Positions 1 through 9,332 are shown, counted from the first letter of the stretch. The stretch is 64,000 nt of DNA from Streptomyces violaceorubidus (GCF_000717995.1 NZ_JODM01000021.1:45882-109881), one strand, 5' to 3'. The notes: generated by a model from the letters alone, not told the origin. Made by a program: numbers and translations.

Positions 1-902
1 TACGCGGCCAGCTCGACCGGTGCGGGCAGGTCGTCGCCGCACGCCGCGTCCAGGGTGACGTCGAGGCCGTTGGCGCGGGCGCCGTCGGCCAGCGCGCCGA
101 GCCCGTCGAGGGTGGGGGCGGGGGCCGGTTCGCTGTCCCCGCCGCCGTCCCGCAGGATGCCGATGAGGCGGCGCATCTCGGCCAGGCCCGCCACGCTGTT
201 CTCGCGGATCACGCCGAGCGCCTGCCGGGTGGTCGCCGCGTCGTCGAGGGAGAGCGCGGCCGTGGAGTGGATGGCGATCGCGGAGAGGTGGTTGGCCACC
301 ATGTCGTGCAGCTCGCGGGCCATCCGGGAGCGTTCCGCCGTCACCGCCTGGACCCGGTCCATCTCGGCCAGCAGCGCGGTCTGCTCGGCCCGCAGCAGCG
401 CGGCGTCGGCGGCCTCGCGGTGATTGCGGACGATGAGCCCCGTGGAAGCGGGCGCGAAGGACACGACGCCGACGGCGACACCGATGAGCAGCGCCTCGGG
501 CACCCGCCACAGCGCGAACGGCACGACGGTGCCGGCCACGGTCAGCAGCCCGGTGATCCACGGGATGCGGCGGGCCGAGGCGGGCGGACCGTACAGCACG
601 GCGGCGTACATCAGGTCCGTGTACATGATCACCGTGACCAGGCTGCCCCGGGTGAACGTGTCGGCGACCAGCGCGGCGGTGCCGATCAGCAGCCCCGTCC
701 GGGGCGCCGCCCGGCGCAGCAGCTCGCAGCCCGCCATGACGGTGAGCGGGACCAGCAGGGGCCAGCGGCCGCCGAACAGCACGACCGGCTCGTCGGCGGG
801 CCGCACCCCCAGGCCGATGACCCACAGCAGCAGCCCGCCCAGCAGCCCGGCCGACGCGGCGTACACGTCGAAGCGGCGCGGGTGGGGGAGTCGTGCGGCC
901 AT
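1..902 (-). CDS. Sensor histidine kinase, NarL/LiaS type (3' end outside window)
   Basis: A two-component sensor kinase cut by the left edge, so only about 300 N-terminal residues are visible. The first 150 residues hold about five or six hydrophobic segments. A HisKA_3 dimerisation domain follows, with the motif ERSRMARELHDMVANHLS and the likely phosphoacceptor His near residue 199. The ATPase domain and any partner response regulator would lie beyond position 1. ATG at 902 is chosen because the hydrophobic N-terminus begins just after it; the ribosome site before it is weak. The ligand cannot be told from sequence. The kinase call is sure; the exact start is less so. Confidence 0.85.
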   Translation of the reverse strand, partial: MAARLPHPRRFDVYAASAGLLGGLLLWVIGLGVRPADEPVVLFGGRWPLLVPLTVMAGCELLRRAAPRTGLLIGTAALVADTFTRGSLVTVIMYTDLMYAAVLYGPPASARRIPWITGLLTVAGTVVPFALWRVPEALLIGVAVGVVSFAPASTGLIVRNHREAADAALLRAEQTALLAEMDRVQAVTAERSRMARELHDMVANHLSAIAIHSTAALSLDDAATTRQALGVIRENSVAGLAEMRRLIGILRDGGGDSEPAPAPTLDGLGALADGARANGLDVTLDAACGDDLPAPVELAA

Positions 903-1054
903 GTCACCATCCAACACGGCCCGCGCCCCGCCCGCCTGATGCGCGGGAAGGGTCCCGCACTGCATCTTTCGATGTACCGGAGGTTCGTCACCGCCGACGA
1001 CGAACGCGGCGCGTTCCCACGGGAGCCTGGAAGGGCGAACGAAGGGAGTACGTC

Positions 1055-1669
1055 GTGGTCGTCGCGTTGATCATCGCCTGCGAGGTCGGCTTCTGGGTCC
1101 TGCTGGCCCTCGGGCTGGGCGCCCGCTACCTGCTGAAGTGGCGGCGCACCAGCGTGTTCCTGCTGCTGTGCGAGCCGGTGCTGGAACTGGTGCTGTTCGC
1201 CGTGACGGCGTGGGACCTGAAGAACGGCGCCGAGCCCGGCTGGGAGCACGGCCTGGCCGCGCTGTACATCGGCTGCACCGTCGCCTACGGCCCCTACACG
1301 ATCCGCCGGCTCGACGGCCACGCCGCCCACCGCCTGGCCGGCGGCCCGCCCCCGGCCAAGCCCCCGCGCCACGGCATGGCACGGGCCGCCCACGAGGGAC
1401 GGCTGTGGCTGCGCACGCTGCTCGGCGCCGCCGTGGCCTGCGCACTGCTCCAGGGCGCGGTCTGGTACGTCGGTGACCAGGGCGAGGTCTCGTCGCTGCG
1501 GGCCTTCCAGTGGACGGCCCTGCGCGCCGTCGGTATCCACGGGCTGATCGCCCTCACGTACCTGGTCCGGCCGAAGAAGGCCCCGGCGGGCACGGCGTCG
1601 GCCGAGGCGGGCGGCAGCGCCCCCGAAGGGGCGCGGGAAACCGCGCGACCGGCCGCGACGAAGCGCTAG
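1055..1669 (+). CDS. Hypothetical integral membrane protein
   Basis: A 204-residue protein with about four hydrophobic segments: one starts at the N-terminus (VVVALIIACEVGFWVLLALG) and one lies near residues 125-140. The C-terminal tail is rich in Ala, Gly and Lys and probably cytoplasmic. GTG at 1055 is preferred over longer in-frame starts because GAAGGGAG lies 6 nt upstream and the first membrane segment begins at once. It is divergent from the sensor kinase, with about 150 nt between. I do not recognise a functional family. Confidence 0.7.
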   Translation: MVVALIIACEVGFWVLLALGLGARYLLKWRRTSVFLLLCEPVLELVLFAVTAWDLKNGAEPGWEHGLAALYIGCTVAYGPYTIRRLDGHAAHRLAGGPPPAKPPRHGMARAAHEGRLWLRTLLGAAVACALLQGAVWYVGDQGEVSSLRAFQWTALRAVGIHGLIALTYLVRPKKAPAGTASAEAGGSAPEGARETARPAATKR

Positions 1670-1718
1670 ACGGCCGAGCGCCGTCCCGTACCTGCCCGCG
1701 TACCTGCCCGCGGAGCGT

Positions 1719-2291
1719 CTAGCGTTCCCCGCCCGGCACCCACAGCACGTCTCCGACCTCCTTGTTGGCTACGCGGGCCAGGATGAACAGGAGGTCGGAG
1801 AGCCGGTTCAGGTAGGTCGCGGTGAGCGGGTTCATCGTCTCGCCGTGGGCCTCGAGCGCCGCCCAGGTGGAGCGCTCGGCCCGGCGGACCACGGTGCACG
1901 CCTGGTGCAGCAGGGCCGCGCCGGGGGTGCCGCCGGGGAGGATGAAGGAGCGGAGCTTCTCCACCTCGGCCAGGTAGCGGTCGCAGTCGGCCTCCAGCTT
2001 GTCGACGTAGAACTGCTCGACCCTGAGCGGCGGGAACTCCGGGTTCTCCACCACCGGCGTGGACAGGTCCGCGCCCACGTCGAACAGGTCGTTCTGGACG
2101 CGGACGAGGACCTTGACGACGTCCTCGGACAGGCCGCCCAGGGCGATGGCGGTGCCGATCACCGCGTTCGCCTCGTTGGCGTCGGCGTACGCGGAGATCC
2201 TGAGGTCGGTCTTGGGGACCCGGCTCATGTCACCGAGGGCGGTGGTGCCCCGGTCGCCGGTACGGGTGTAGATGCGCGTCAGGTTGACCAT
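1719..2291 (-). CDS. Cob(I)alamin adenosyltransferase, PduO type
   Basis: A 190-residue ATP:corrinoid adenosyltransferase that makes adenosylcobalamin, the cofactor of methylmalonyl-CoA and isobutyryl-CoA mutases. The family signature TRTGDRGTTALGD sits near the N-terminus, and the C-terminal half has the helical-bundle features expected, including RRAERSTWAA and LNRLSDLLFILAR. ATG at 2291 is chosen; in-frame extension upstream is Arg/Pro-rich and unlike the family. Length is normal. Its presence fits the mutase-related genes mce, meaB and icmA later in the window, though it is not in an operon with them. Confidence 0.93.
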   Translation of the reverse strand: MVNLTRIYTRTGDRGTTALGDMSRVPKTDLRISAYADANEANAVIGTAIALGGLSEDVVKVLVRVQNDLFDVGADLSTPVVENPEFPPLRVEQFYVDKLEADCDRYLAEVEKLRSFILPGGTPGAALLHQACTVVRRAERSTWAALEAHGETMNPLTATYLNRLSDLLFILARVANKEVGDVLWVPGGER

Positions 2292-2566
2292 GGGGCCAGC
2301 GTAGTTACGCCCGGGACGCCTGTCGGCGGACACCCTCGGAGGTCTCCCGCGCCCTGCTCCCGCTGCCGACGGGACGCAGGGGCCGCTGAGCGGGAAAGTG
2401 CTCAACTAGGCCGTACGGGGCGCGCGGTGACACCCGTGCGACACCCCTCGGTGTGATGTCCGTCATTTGAGACGTGACGCGCGTTACTAACCGGTCACAC
2501 AGCGCCTCACGCCCGCTAATCTCCGGCCGAGAGACGAGAATCAGCGCGTATCAGGGGAGTCGCACA

Positions 2567-3415
2567 GTGGCACGGAAGCTCGCCGTCATCGGAGCCGGTC
2601 TCATGGGGTCCGGCATCGCCCAGGTCTCCGCGCAGGCGGGCTGGGACGTCGTCCTGCGCGACGTCACCGACGAGGCGCTGCGGCGCGGCACCGACGGCAT
2701 CAGGGCCTCCTACGACAAGTTCGTCGCCAAGGGGAAGCTCACCGCCGACGGCGCCGAGGCCGCCCTCGGGCGCATCACCGCGACCACCGACCTGGACGCC
2801 GCCGCCGACGCCGATGTCGTCGTGGAGGCCGTCTTCGAGAAGCTCGAGGTCAAGCACGAGATCTTTCGTACCCTGGACAAGCTGGTGAAGGACGGGGCGA
2901 TCCTCGCGTCCAACACCTCCGCCATCCCGATCACCAAGATCGCGGCCGTGACGGAGCGCCCCGAGCGGGTCGTCGGCACCCACTTCTTCTCGCCGGTGCC
3001 GATGATGCAGCTGTGCGAGCTGGTGCGGGGCTACAAGACCAGTGACGAAACGCTCGCCACCGCACGCGAGTTCGCCGAGTCCACCGGCAAGACCTGCATC
3101 GTCGTCAACCGCGACGTGGCCGGTTTCGTGACCACCCGCCTCATCTCCGCCCTCGTCGTCGAGGCCGCGAAGCTGTACGAGTCGGGCGTCGCCAGCGCCG
3201 AGGACATCGACCTCGCCTGCAAGCTGGGCTTCGGCCACGCCATGGGACCGCTGGCCACCGCCGACCTGACGGGCGTCGACATCCTGCTGCACGCCACGGG
3301 CAACATCTACACCGAGTCCCAGGACGAGAAGTTCGCCCCGCCGGAGCTGATGCGCCGGATGGTGGACGCCGGTGACATCGGCCGCAAGAGCGGGCAGGGC
3401 TTCTACAAGCACTGA
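2567..3415 (+). CDS. 3-hydroxybutyryl-CoA dehydrogenase
   Basis: A 282-residue NAD(P)-dependent 3-hydroxyacyl-CoA dehydrogenase interconverting acetoacetyl-CoA and 3-hydroxybutyryl-CoA. The Rossmann motif GAGLMGSGIAQ is at residues 9-19, and the catalytic histidine region THFFSPVPMMQLCELVRG lies near residue 140. The C-terminal dimerisation domain runs to GRKSGQGFYKH. GTG at 2567 is used: AGGGGAGT stands about 6 nt upstream, and the longer ATG-containing extension is not family-like. Possible roles are C4 acyl-CoA supply, PHB-type metabolism or the ethylmalonyl-CoA route. It stands alone as a monocistron. Confidence 0.92.
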   Translation: MARKLAVIGAGLMGSGIAQVSAQAGWDVVLRDVTDEALRRGTDGIRASYDKFVAKGKLTADGAEAALGRITATTDLDAAADADVVVEAVFEKLEVKHEIFRTLDKLVKDGAILASNTSAIPITKIAAVTERPERVVGTHFFSPVPMMQLCELVRGYKTSDETLATAREFAESTGKTCIVVNRDVAGFVTTRLISALVVEAAKLYESGVASAEDIDLACKLGFGHAMGPLATADLTGVDILLHATGNIYTESQDEKFAPPELMRRMVDAGDIGRKSGQGFYKH

Positions 3416-3606
3416 GGTCACCTCGGCCGCGGCAGACGTCACACGCCGGGGTGAATTCGGTATCGGTTCGCTTACAGGCGGCAACCTCCGGTCGTTTCGG
3501 CCAGTCAGAGGGTGCAACACCTGATATCGCCGAGAGACCACACCGCACGGAACGCAACGCCCAAGACGAAGAAGACGACGAAGTAGACGCACGCCGGGGA
3601 GCGCAT

Positions 3607-3930
3607 ATGCACATCAGGGGCGACCACGTCGAGCTGGTCGTCGGGGGCCGCCTCGACGTCCGCAGCGCGGCGGACGCCCGTACGGTCCTGCACTCGGCCG
3701 TCGACGACGGAGTCGGCGACCTGGTGCTGGACCTGTCCGAACTGGACTCCTGGGACGCCACCGGACTCGGCGTGATCATGGGAGCCCACCGGCGGGCGGG
3801 ACGCTGCGGGCGCCGACTGGTGCTGCGCGACGTGCCGCCGCAGATGCAGCGCCTGTTGGTGGCCACCCGGCTGCACCGCATCCTCGCCATCGAGGGCGGC
3901 ATCGGTGTGGAGACCCTGCCCCGCGTGTAG
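3607..3930 (+). CDS. STAS-domain anti-anti-sigma factor-like protein
   Basis: A 107-residue single STAS domain, the fold of anti-sigma factor antagonists that bind and release HATPase-type anti-sigma factors. The core LVLDLSELDSWDATGLGVIMGAHRR matches the phosphorylation loop, but the usual DSSG is replaced by DATG: Thr, not Ser, stands at the likely phosphosite. ATG at 3607 follows GGGGAG by 5 nt; an in-frame ATG at 3451 would add a tail with no domain features. No anti-sigma kinase or sigma factor is adjacent, so the partner is unknown. Confidence 0.88.
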   Translation: MHIRGDHVELVVGGRLDVRSAADARTVLHSAVDDGVGDLVLDLSELDSWDATGLGVIMGAHRRAGRCGRRLVLRDVPPQMQRLLVATRLHRILAIEGGIGVETLPRV

Positions 3931-4164
3931 GTGAAGGTTCACACCTCCGACACACGCAATCCTCACGAGACCGTGACCTCTCCGGCCGTCCCGCACCCCG
4001 GACTGTCGGCGATACTGGGCGAAGGTTTAGGGTCTGGCTGCCCGCTGCCTTTGCAAACCCGCCGGCGGGCCCGGACCAGAAGCGACAGTGCGGTGTGCGG
4101 CAAGGCCGGGAGGGTGGTCCCCGCCGGGGCCCTGCACACGACGCTTTTGGGGGGGCTTGAACCA

Positions 4165-6786
4165 ATGGACCCGAACAACCGGGGCCCTGAGGAGTACGGC
4201 CAGGACGGCGACCACCGGGCGCCGCGCCCGCGCCCGCACAGGGACCCCCTCACCTCCGACTTCGGACAGCACGCGCCCGCGCTCGCCCGCACGGTGCAGC
4301 TGGTGTCCGAGGACTTCCTGCTCACCGTCAATCCCGTCGACGGCAGCGAGATCGAGGTCTGCCCGCCCGCCGAGCGGCCCGCCCGGCCCAAGAAGCGCAC
4401 CGCGGCCGAACGGGCCGAGGCGGAGCGCGCCGCGCGACCGCCCGTACCCCCGGGACCGGTCCGCACCGTGCTGGGCCTGCTGGCCCGCGACGACGAACGC
4501 GAACGCCTGGTGCGGCTGCTCGCCCGCGGCCGCTCCGTCCGCCTCACCGGCCCCGCCGGTTCCGGCCGCACCAGCCTCCTCGACGTCGTCGCCGAGGACT
4601 GCGCGGGCCTCGCCCCCGACGGCGTGGTGCGGCTCAACGGCCACCGCCGCACCGCCGACGACCTGCTCCACGACCTCTTCCACGCCGTCCACCGCGCACC
4701 CCTGCACCGCCCCGGCCGGGCCGAGCTCCTCGGCCACCTCCGCGAGGTGGGCGCGGTGGTCGTCCTGGACGACGTCGAGTTCGGCGGCACCGCCCTCGAC
4801 GAACTCCTCGACGCCACCCCCGAGTGCGCCTTCCTCATCGGCGCCACTCCGGACGTGGCCGCACCCTCCGCCGACTCGGCCGTGGAAGAGGTCTTCCTCA
4901 CCGGCCTGGACCGCTCGGACGGCGTGGAGCTGCTGGAGCGCGCCGCGGGGCGTTCCCTCACCGAGGACGAGGCCAACTGGGCCGGGGACCTCTGGTTCGA
5001 GTCCGAGGGCCTGCCGCTGCGCTTCGTCCAGGCCGGTGCCCTGCTGCGCCGCCGGGACCGGGAGCGGGCCGGGGCCGACGCCGTCGACGAGTTCGGCGTC
5101 TTCGCCGACGCCCGCCCGGCCGACGACACCCCCTACGACGCCACCGAGAGCGACAACGTACCCCTGCCGTCCCTCGGTGAGGCCGCCGCGCCCGCGCCGC
5201 TGCTCGCCTCCCGGCTGGGCGCCTCCGCCCGCGCCACCCTGGAGTTCGCCGTCGCGCTCGGCGGCGAGGTGCCGCACCAGGCGCACCTGCCCGCCCTGAT
5301 CGGCGACACCCACGCGGACGCCGCCCTCGGCGAGCTGACCGACTGCGGACTGGTCTCCCCGGTGGGCTCCCGCTACCGGCTGGCCGCCGGGGTGCTCACC
5401 CAGCTGGAGAGCGCCGGGTACGCCGGCACCGTACCGGAGCGGGCGCTGGCCGCCGCCCAGCACTACGCCTGGTGGGCCGGGCACCCCTCGGTCACCCCCG
5501 AGCGGGTCTGCGCCGAGGCCGACGCCGTCCTGGCCGCCCTCGCCGTGCTGGTGCCCATGACGACCCCGCCCGCGGACGACGCGGAGAGCCCCGCCGTCGA
5601 GCTGGCCCGCACCGCGGCGCCCGCCTTCGCCGCCGGACTGCACTGGAGCGCCTGGCAACGGGCGCTGCGCTCCGGCACCGAGGCCTCCCGGCTCGCCGGT
5701 GACGTCGCCGAACAGGCCTACTTCCACCACGAGCTGGGCGTCCTCGCGCTGTGCGAGGAGCAGCTGGACCGGGCGCGCGCCGAGCTGGAGGCCTCCATCG
5801 GCCTGCGCGGCGCGCTCTCCGACAAGCGCGGCGCCGTGGCGGGCCGGCGCGCCCTGGCGCTGGTCGCCGACCGCAGCGGGGACACGCCGGGCCTGGGCAG
5901 CGGCGCGGGCGCGTTCGGCACGGCGCCGCCCGCCGCCGGACCCGGTGCCGTCGGCGCGGGGTTCGGCCCCACGGTGGGGGAGGAGGTGCCCGACGTCCGC
6001 AACGAGGAGTCGGCGTCGCCGTCCGCGGGTGTCCCCGCGCCCTTCCCGCCGCTGAGGCCGCGTCCGCAGTCGCCGACCCTCGTCACCCGCCGCGAGCCCG
6101 AGGAGGAGCCGTCCCGCACGGTCGCCGGCGGCATCAAGGGCTTCGCGCGGCGCAACCTGGTGGCCGCCGGAGCGGGCGCGCTGCTCGTCGCCGTGCTCGG
6201 CACGGTGGTGACCCTGGGCGCCACCTCGGAGAACGACCCCGGGGACCCCTCCAACGAGGTGGGCGTCAACCCGTCGGCCAGCCAGGGCGTCGACGACGGC
6301 AGCCTGGGCGCGGACCGGCCCTCGGACGACGGGGAGGGCCAGGGGGCGACCGGCAGCCCGACCGACTCCGGCCCGGACGGCACCCCGGGCACGACGGACG
6401 ACCCGACACCGACCCGGTCGGGGCAGCCCTCCGACGAGCCCAGCACCGGCGACACCACCGACCCCGGTGACGAGGAGAGCCCGGACGACCCCGGGTCGCC
6501 GGACGAGCCGAGCAAGACGCCGAGCGCGCCGACGACGAAGCCGACCTCGCCGAAGCCGACGGACACCGAGCCGACGGACTCCGGGACACCCACCGAGTCC
6601 GACGAACCCACCACGCCCACGCCCACCGAAACGGACACGCTGCCGCCCTCGACCCCGGAGACCTCCGACACGGCGAGCCGCGAGTCGACCCCGGCCGCCG
6701 CAGGTTCCCCGGCCGGCACCGCGACCGCCTCGCAGAGCGGCGCCGCGACCGGAGGGCCGGGGACGGTGACGGGCCCGGTCATCTGA
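4165..6786 (+). CDS. P-loop ATPase with single transmembrane segment and acidic Ser/Thr/Pro tail
   Basis: An 873-residue protein of unclear function. Residues 1-110 are polar and probably disordered. A Walker A motif GPAGSGRTS lies near residue 128 and a Walker B-like VVVLDDVEF near 198, resembling STAND/AAA ATPases. Helical, TPR-like sequence follows to about 600. A single hydrophobic span (VAAGAGALLVAVLGTVVTLGA) is near residues 665-686, and then about 185 residues of Asp/Ser/Thr/Pro repeats that would face outside. No signal peptide or sorting motif is seen. ATG at 4165 starts MDPNNRGPEEYG after a G-rich ribosome site; the open frame continues upstream to 3931 without family support. Confidence 0.75.
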   Translation: MDPNNRGPEEYGQDGDHRAPRPRPHRDPLTSDFGQHAPALARTVQLVSEDFLLTVNPVDGSEIEVCPPAERPARPKKRTAAERAEAERAARPPVPPGPVRTVLGLLARDDERERLVRLLARGRSVRLTGPAGSGRTSLLDVVAEDCAGLAPDGVVRLNGHRRTADDLLHDLFHAVHRAPLHRPGRAELLGHLREVGAVVVLDDVEFGGTALDELLDATPECAFLIGATPDVAAPSADSAVEEVFLTGLDRSDGVELLERAAGRSLTEDEANWAGDLWFESEGLPLRFVQAGALLRRRDRERAGADAVDEFGVFADARPADDTPYDATESDNVPLPSLGEAAAPAPLLASRLGASARATLEFAVALGGEVPHQAHLPALIGDTHADAALGELTDCGLVSPVGSRYRLAAGVLTQLESAGYAGTVPERALAAAQHYAWWAGHPSVTPERVCAEADAVLAALAVLVPMTTPPADDAESPAVELARTAAPAFAAGLHWSAWQRALRSGTEASRLAGDVAEQAYFHHELGVLALCEEQLDRARAELEASIGLRGALSDKRGAVAGRRALALVADRSGDTPGLGSGAGAFGTAPPAAGPGAVGAGFGPTVGEEVPDVRNEESASPSAGVPAPFPPLRPRPQSPTLVTRREPEEEPSRTVAGGIKGFARRNLVAAGAGALLVAVLGTVVTLGATSENDPGDPSNEVGVNPSASQGVDDGSLGADRPSDDGEGQGATGSPTDSGPDGTPGTTDDPTPTRSGQPSDEPSTGDTTDPGDEESPDDPGSPDEPSKTPSAPTTKPTSPKPTDTEPTDSGTPTESDEPTTPTPTETDTLPPSTPETSDTASRESTPAAAGSPAGTATASQSGAATGGPGTVTGPVI

Positions 6787-6820
6787 CCCCACGGCCGCCC
6801 ACGGGACGGGCGACGACACA

Positions 6821-6855
6821 GGAGGGCCGGGTCCGCCGCACGGACCCGGCCCTCC
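6821..6855. terminator. Perfect 15-bp hairpin between convergent genes
   Basis: GGAGGGCCGGGTCCG at 6821-6835 pairs perfectly with 6841-6855 around a 5-nt loop. It sits 34 nt after the stop of the P-loop gene and 20 nt from the nucS stop on the other strand, so it can serve both. No U-tract follows, as is common in Streptomyces. Confidence 0.75.
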
Positions 6856-6875
6856 ACGTCGCAGGTGACGCGCTC

Positions 6876-7547
6876 TCAGAACAGCCGCAGCTTGTCGTCC
6901 TCGATGCCGCGCAGGGCGTCGTAGTCCAGCACCTGGCAGCCGATGCCGCGGTCCGTGGCCAGCACACGGGCCTGCGGCTTGATCTCCTGGGCGGCGAACA
7001 CGCCGCGCACCGGGGCGAGATGCGGATCGCGGTTCAACAGCTCCAGGTAGCGCGTGAGTTGCTCCACGCCGTCGATCTCGCCGCGCCGCTTGATCTCGAC
7101 CGCGACGGTCCCGCCCTGGGCGTCCCGGCACAGGATGTCGACCGGGCCGATGGCCGTCATGTACTCGCGGCGGATGAGGGTGTAGCCCTCTCCCAGCGTG
7201 TCGATGCGGTCGGCGAGCAGCTCCTGGAGGTGCGCTTCCACGCCGTCCTTGATCAGACCCGGATCGACGCCCAGTTCGTGCGAGGAGTCGTGGAGGATCT
7301 CCTCCATCGTGATGATGAGCTTCTCGCCCGCCTTGTTGACGACGGTCCAGACGCCCTCCTCCTCGCCCGCGCCCTCCTTCAGGGTGCAGGGCGGCGACAT
7401 CCAGTTGAGGGGCTTGTAGGCCCGGTCGTCGGCGTGGATCGAGACGCTGCCGTCCGCCTTGACCAGGATCAGCCGGGGGGCCGAGGGCAGGTGGGCGGTG
7501 AGCCGTCCGGCGTAGTCGACGGAGCAGCGGGCAATGACGAGACGCAT
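6876..7547 (-). CDS. nucS: Endonuclease NucS/EndoMS, non-canonical mismatch repair
   Basis: A 223-residue RecB-like nuclease. In actinobacteria lacking MutS/MutL, NucS cleaves both strands at mismatches and lowers mutation rate. The N-terminal DNA-binding and dimerisation domain starts [20 protein letters not shown]. The C-terminal nuclease core shows GPVDILCRD (metal-binding Asp), [20 protein letters not shown] (Glu and Lys of the PD-(D/E)XK site) and the terminal DDKLRLF, a beta-clamp-binding-like tail. ATG at 7547 matches the family start and length. It is convergent with the P-loop gene and divergent from the next small gene. Confidence 0.95.
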   Translation of the reverse strand: MRLVIARCSVDYAGRLTAHLPSAPRLILVKADGSVSIHADDRAYKPLNWMSPPCTLKEGAGEEEGVWTVVNKAGEKLIITMEEILHDSSHELGVDPGLIKDGVEAHLQELLADRIDTLGEGYTLIRREYMTAIGPVDILCRDAQGGTVAVEIKRRGEIDGVEQLTRYLELLNRDPHLAPVRGVFAAQEIKPQARVLATDRGIGCQVLDYDALRGIEDDKLRLF

Positions 7548-7826
7548 GGTCGGCAACGCTACTCGACGGGCCCGGCCCGACGCGATTCGCCCGCACCCGG
7601 GCACCGCGTGCGCTGTCCCACTTCTCCCATTGGCCCCGTCTTGCACACTGGCCGATTGTGCGCCTACCCGATGGTGTCCATCTGGGCATTCTCCTGGTGC
7701 CGTCACGATCGGTTGCTTACGGTATTGAACGGGAGGTCGCGAACTGTGTACTCAGCGTGTTCGGAATCGCGCACTCCCTTAACTGTCCGGCAACCCCTGC
7801 TGGTCGGGGGTGCGAGAGGAGAACCC

Positions 7827-8219
7827 ATGTCGCTCGACGTCTCACCGGCCCTACTCGAACAGGCCGAGCGAGGCGAGGTCGACGAAGCAGAATTCGTCGA
7901 CTGCGTCCGGACCTCCCTGCCCTACGCATGGGAGATGGTCAGCTCCCTGGTGGCACAGCTGAAGGTCGACGGCGGAGCCTTCGCCGACAACCAGACGCCC
8001 CCGCCGGACGAGCAGGCACGCGGTCAGCTCCTGCGTGCGCTCGCGAGTGACGCCATACGCGGTGCACTGCAGCGGCACTTCGGGGTGCGGCTGGCCTTCC
8101 AGAACTGCCACCGGGTGGCGGTGTTCCCGTTGGACTCCTCCGTCGACGAGACACTGACCAAGTTCACCTCGGTGCGCAGCCAGTTGTTGAACCAGTCGCC
8201 CGAACTGCGCGACTGCTGA
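7827..8219 (+). CDS. Conserved streptomycete protein, SCO5389-like
   Basis: A 130-residue acidic protein beginning MSLDVSPALLEQAERGEVDE. The body is mixed helix and strand and ends NQSPELRDC; I see no catalytic motif. I recall the family as SCO5389-like, conserved across Streptomyces, function unknown. ATG at 7827 follows AGAGGAGAA by a good spacing. The 279 nt upstream contain plausible promoter elements (TTGAAC about 18 nt before TACTCA) but nothing decisive. Confidence 0.75.
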   Translation: MSLDVSPALLEQAERGEVDEAEFVDCVRTSLPYAWEMVSSLVAQLKVDGGAFADNQTPPPDEQARGQLLRALASDAIRGALQRHFGVRLAFQNCHRVAVFPLDSSVDETLTKFTSVRSQLLNQSPELRDC

Positions 8220-8235
8220 GGCCCCTAGAGCGCCC

Positions 8236-8286
8236 GCTTGCCGCTCCGTACGCGGGAGGTGCAGTTCTTGTACCGGAGCGGCAAGC
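8236..8286. terminator. Inverted repeat between convergent genes
   Basis: GCTTGCCGCTCCG (8236-8248) is the exact reverse complement of 8274-8286, with a 25-nt spacer. It lies just after the stop at 8219 and before the stop at 8304 on the other strand. A bidirectional terminator is the simplest reading, although the loop is long for one. Confidence 0.5.
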
Positions 8287-8303
8287 TCCCCGCCCGCACC
8301 CCC

Positions 8304-9332
8304 TCAGCGGAGCTGGGGGAGAACCTCGGCCCCGAGCCGCCGTACGTTCTCCTCGGTGGCCGCCAGGTCTCCCGAGCCCTCGACGAGCAGGGCGAAGCGG
8401 GAGACACCGGTCCGCTCGGCGGTCGCCGCGAGCCGGTCCGCGCACAGCCGCGGCGTGCCCACCGGGTGCAGCCCGCAGAGCAGTTCTGTGTACGCGTGCG
8501 GATCGCGCATCCGCCGGTCCCGGCCGTCCACCGTGACATGGGCGCCCAGCCCCTGCCGCAGCCAGCCGGGCATCGCCTTGAGCAGCGTCTCCGCCGCGTC
8601 CGTGCGCCGGTCCGCGATCTGGCAGACGCCGGCCGAGACGTGCGCCGCGCCGTGGATCCGCGCCGCCGGGTGGCCGGCCGCGCGGGCGTGGCGGCGCCAC
8701 AGGGCGACCATCTCCGCCTTCTCCTCGTCGCCGACGTGCATCCCGAGGAGCATCGGCAGCCCCCGCTCGGCCGCCAGCCGCACGCTCGACGGCGAGGTGC
8801 AGGCGAGGACGACCTCCGGGCCCGGCTCCTCCGACAGGGACTCCGACGGGCGCGGCACCACGGGCACCTCGCGGAACCGGAACCGGTCGCCCGAGGCGCC
8901 GACGGCCGGTTCCCGCAGCCAGCGCAGCAGCAGGTCGAGCGACTCCGGAAATCCCTCCTCGTACGCCCGAAGACCCGCGCCGAACACCTCCAGGTCCACC
9001 CACGGACCGCCGCGGCCCACGCCCAGCGAGAAGCGGCCGCCGCTCGTGACGTGCAGCAGCGCGGCCTGCTCGCCGAGCGCCACGGGGTGGACGGTGGGCA
9101 GCACACTGACCGCGGTGCCGACCCTCAGCCGCCGGGTGCGGCCCAGCAGCAGCGCGGCCAGGGTCACGGCCGACGGACACGTGCCGTACGGCACGAAGTG
9201 GTGTTCGGCCAGCCAGACGGCGTCGAGCCCGGCCTCCTCGGCGACCTCGGCCGAGCGGACCGCGCGGTGCAGCGCCTCGCCCTGGCCCTGGCCCGGGAAC
9301 TGGGCCCCCAACACGAAACTTCCTACGCGCAT
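8304..9332 (-). CDS. LLM-class flavin-dependent oxidoreductase
   Basis: A 342-residue luciferase-like monooxygenase family protein using FMN or F420. The start MRVGSFVLGAQFPGQGQ, the strand AGLDAVWLAEHHF, the conserved HPVALGEQAALLHVTSGGRFSLGVGRGG (split between two barrel strands) and a C-terminal helical region are all family features. The substrate cannot be assigned. ATG at 9332 follows AGGAAAAGG on the minus strand; the frame stays open far upstream but that part is antisense to other genes. No redox partner is adjacent. Confidence 0.85.
   Translation of the reverse strand: MRVGSFVLGAQFPGQGQGEALHRAVRSAEVAEEAGLDAVWLAEHHFVPYGTCPSAVTLAALLLGRTRRLRVGTAVSVLPTVHPVALGEQAALLHVTSGGRFSLGVGRGGPWVDLEVFGAGLRAYEEGFPESLDLLLRWLREPAVGASGDRFRFREVPVVPRPSESLSEEPGPEVVLACTSPSSVRLAAERGLPMLLGMHVGDEEKAEMVALWRRHARAAGHPAARIHGAAHVSAGVCQIADRRTDAAETLLKAMPGWLRQGLGAHVTVDGRDRRMRDPHAYTELLCGLHPVGTPRLCADRLAATAERTGVSRFALLVEGSGDLAATEENVRRLGAEVLPQLR

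Noticed and set aside
2292..2566. Cobalamin riboswitch near the adenosyltransferase
   Set aside because: I looked for a B12-box-like sequence and a multi-stem leader between the two genes and saw neither.
3931..3942. GTGAA-GG-TTCAC palindrome after the STAS gene
   Set aside because: Short, immediately after a stop codon and without matching flanks; chance is likely.
4027..7689. A 1220-residue minus-strand open frame across the P-loop gene and nucS
   Set aside because: Its composition is Gly/Arg/Ala noise, and it runs antisense to one supported gene and overlaps nucS in another frame.
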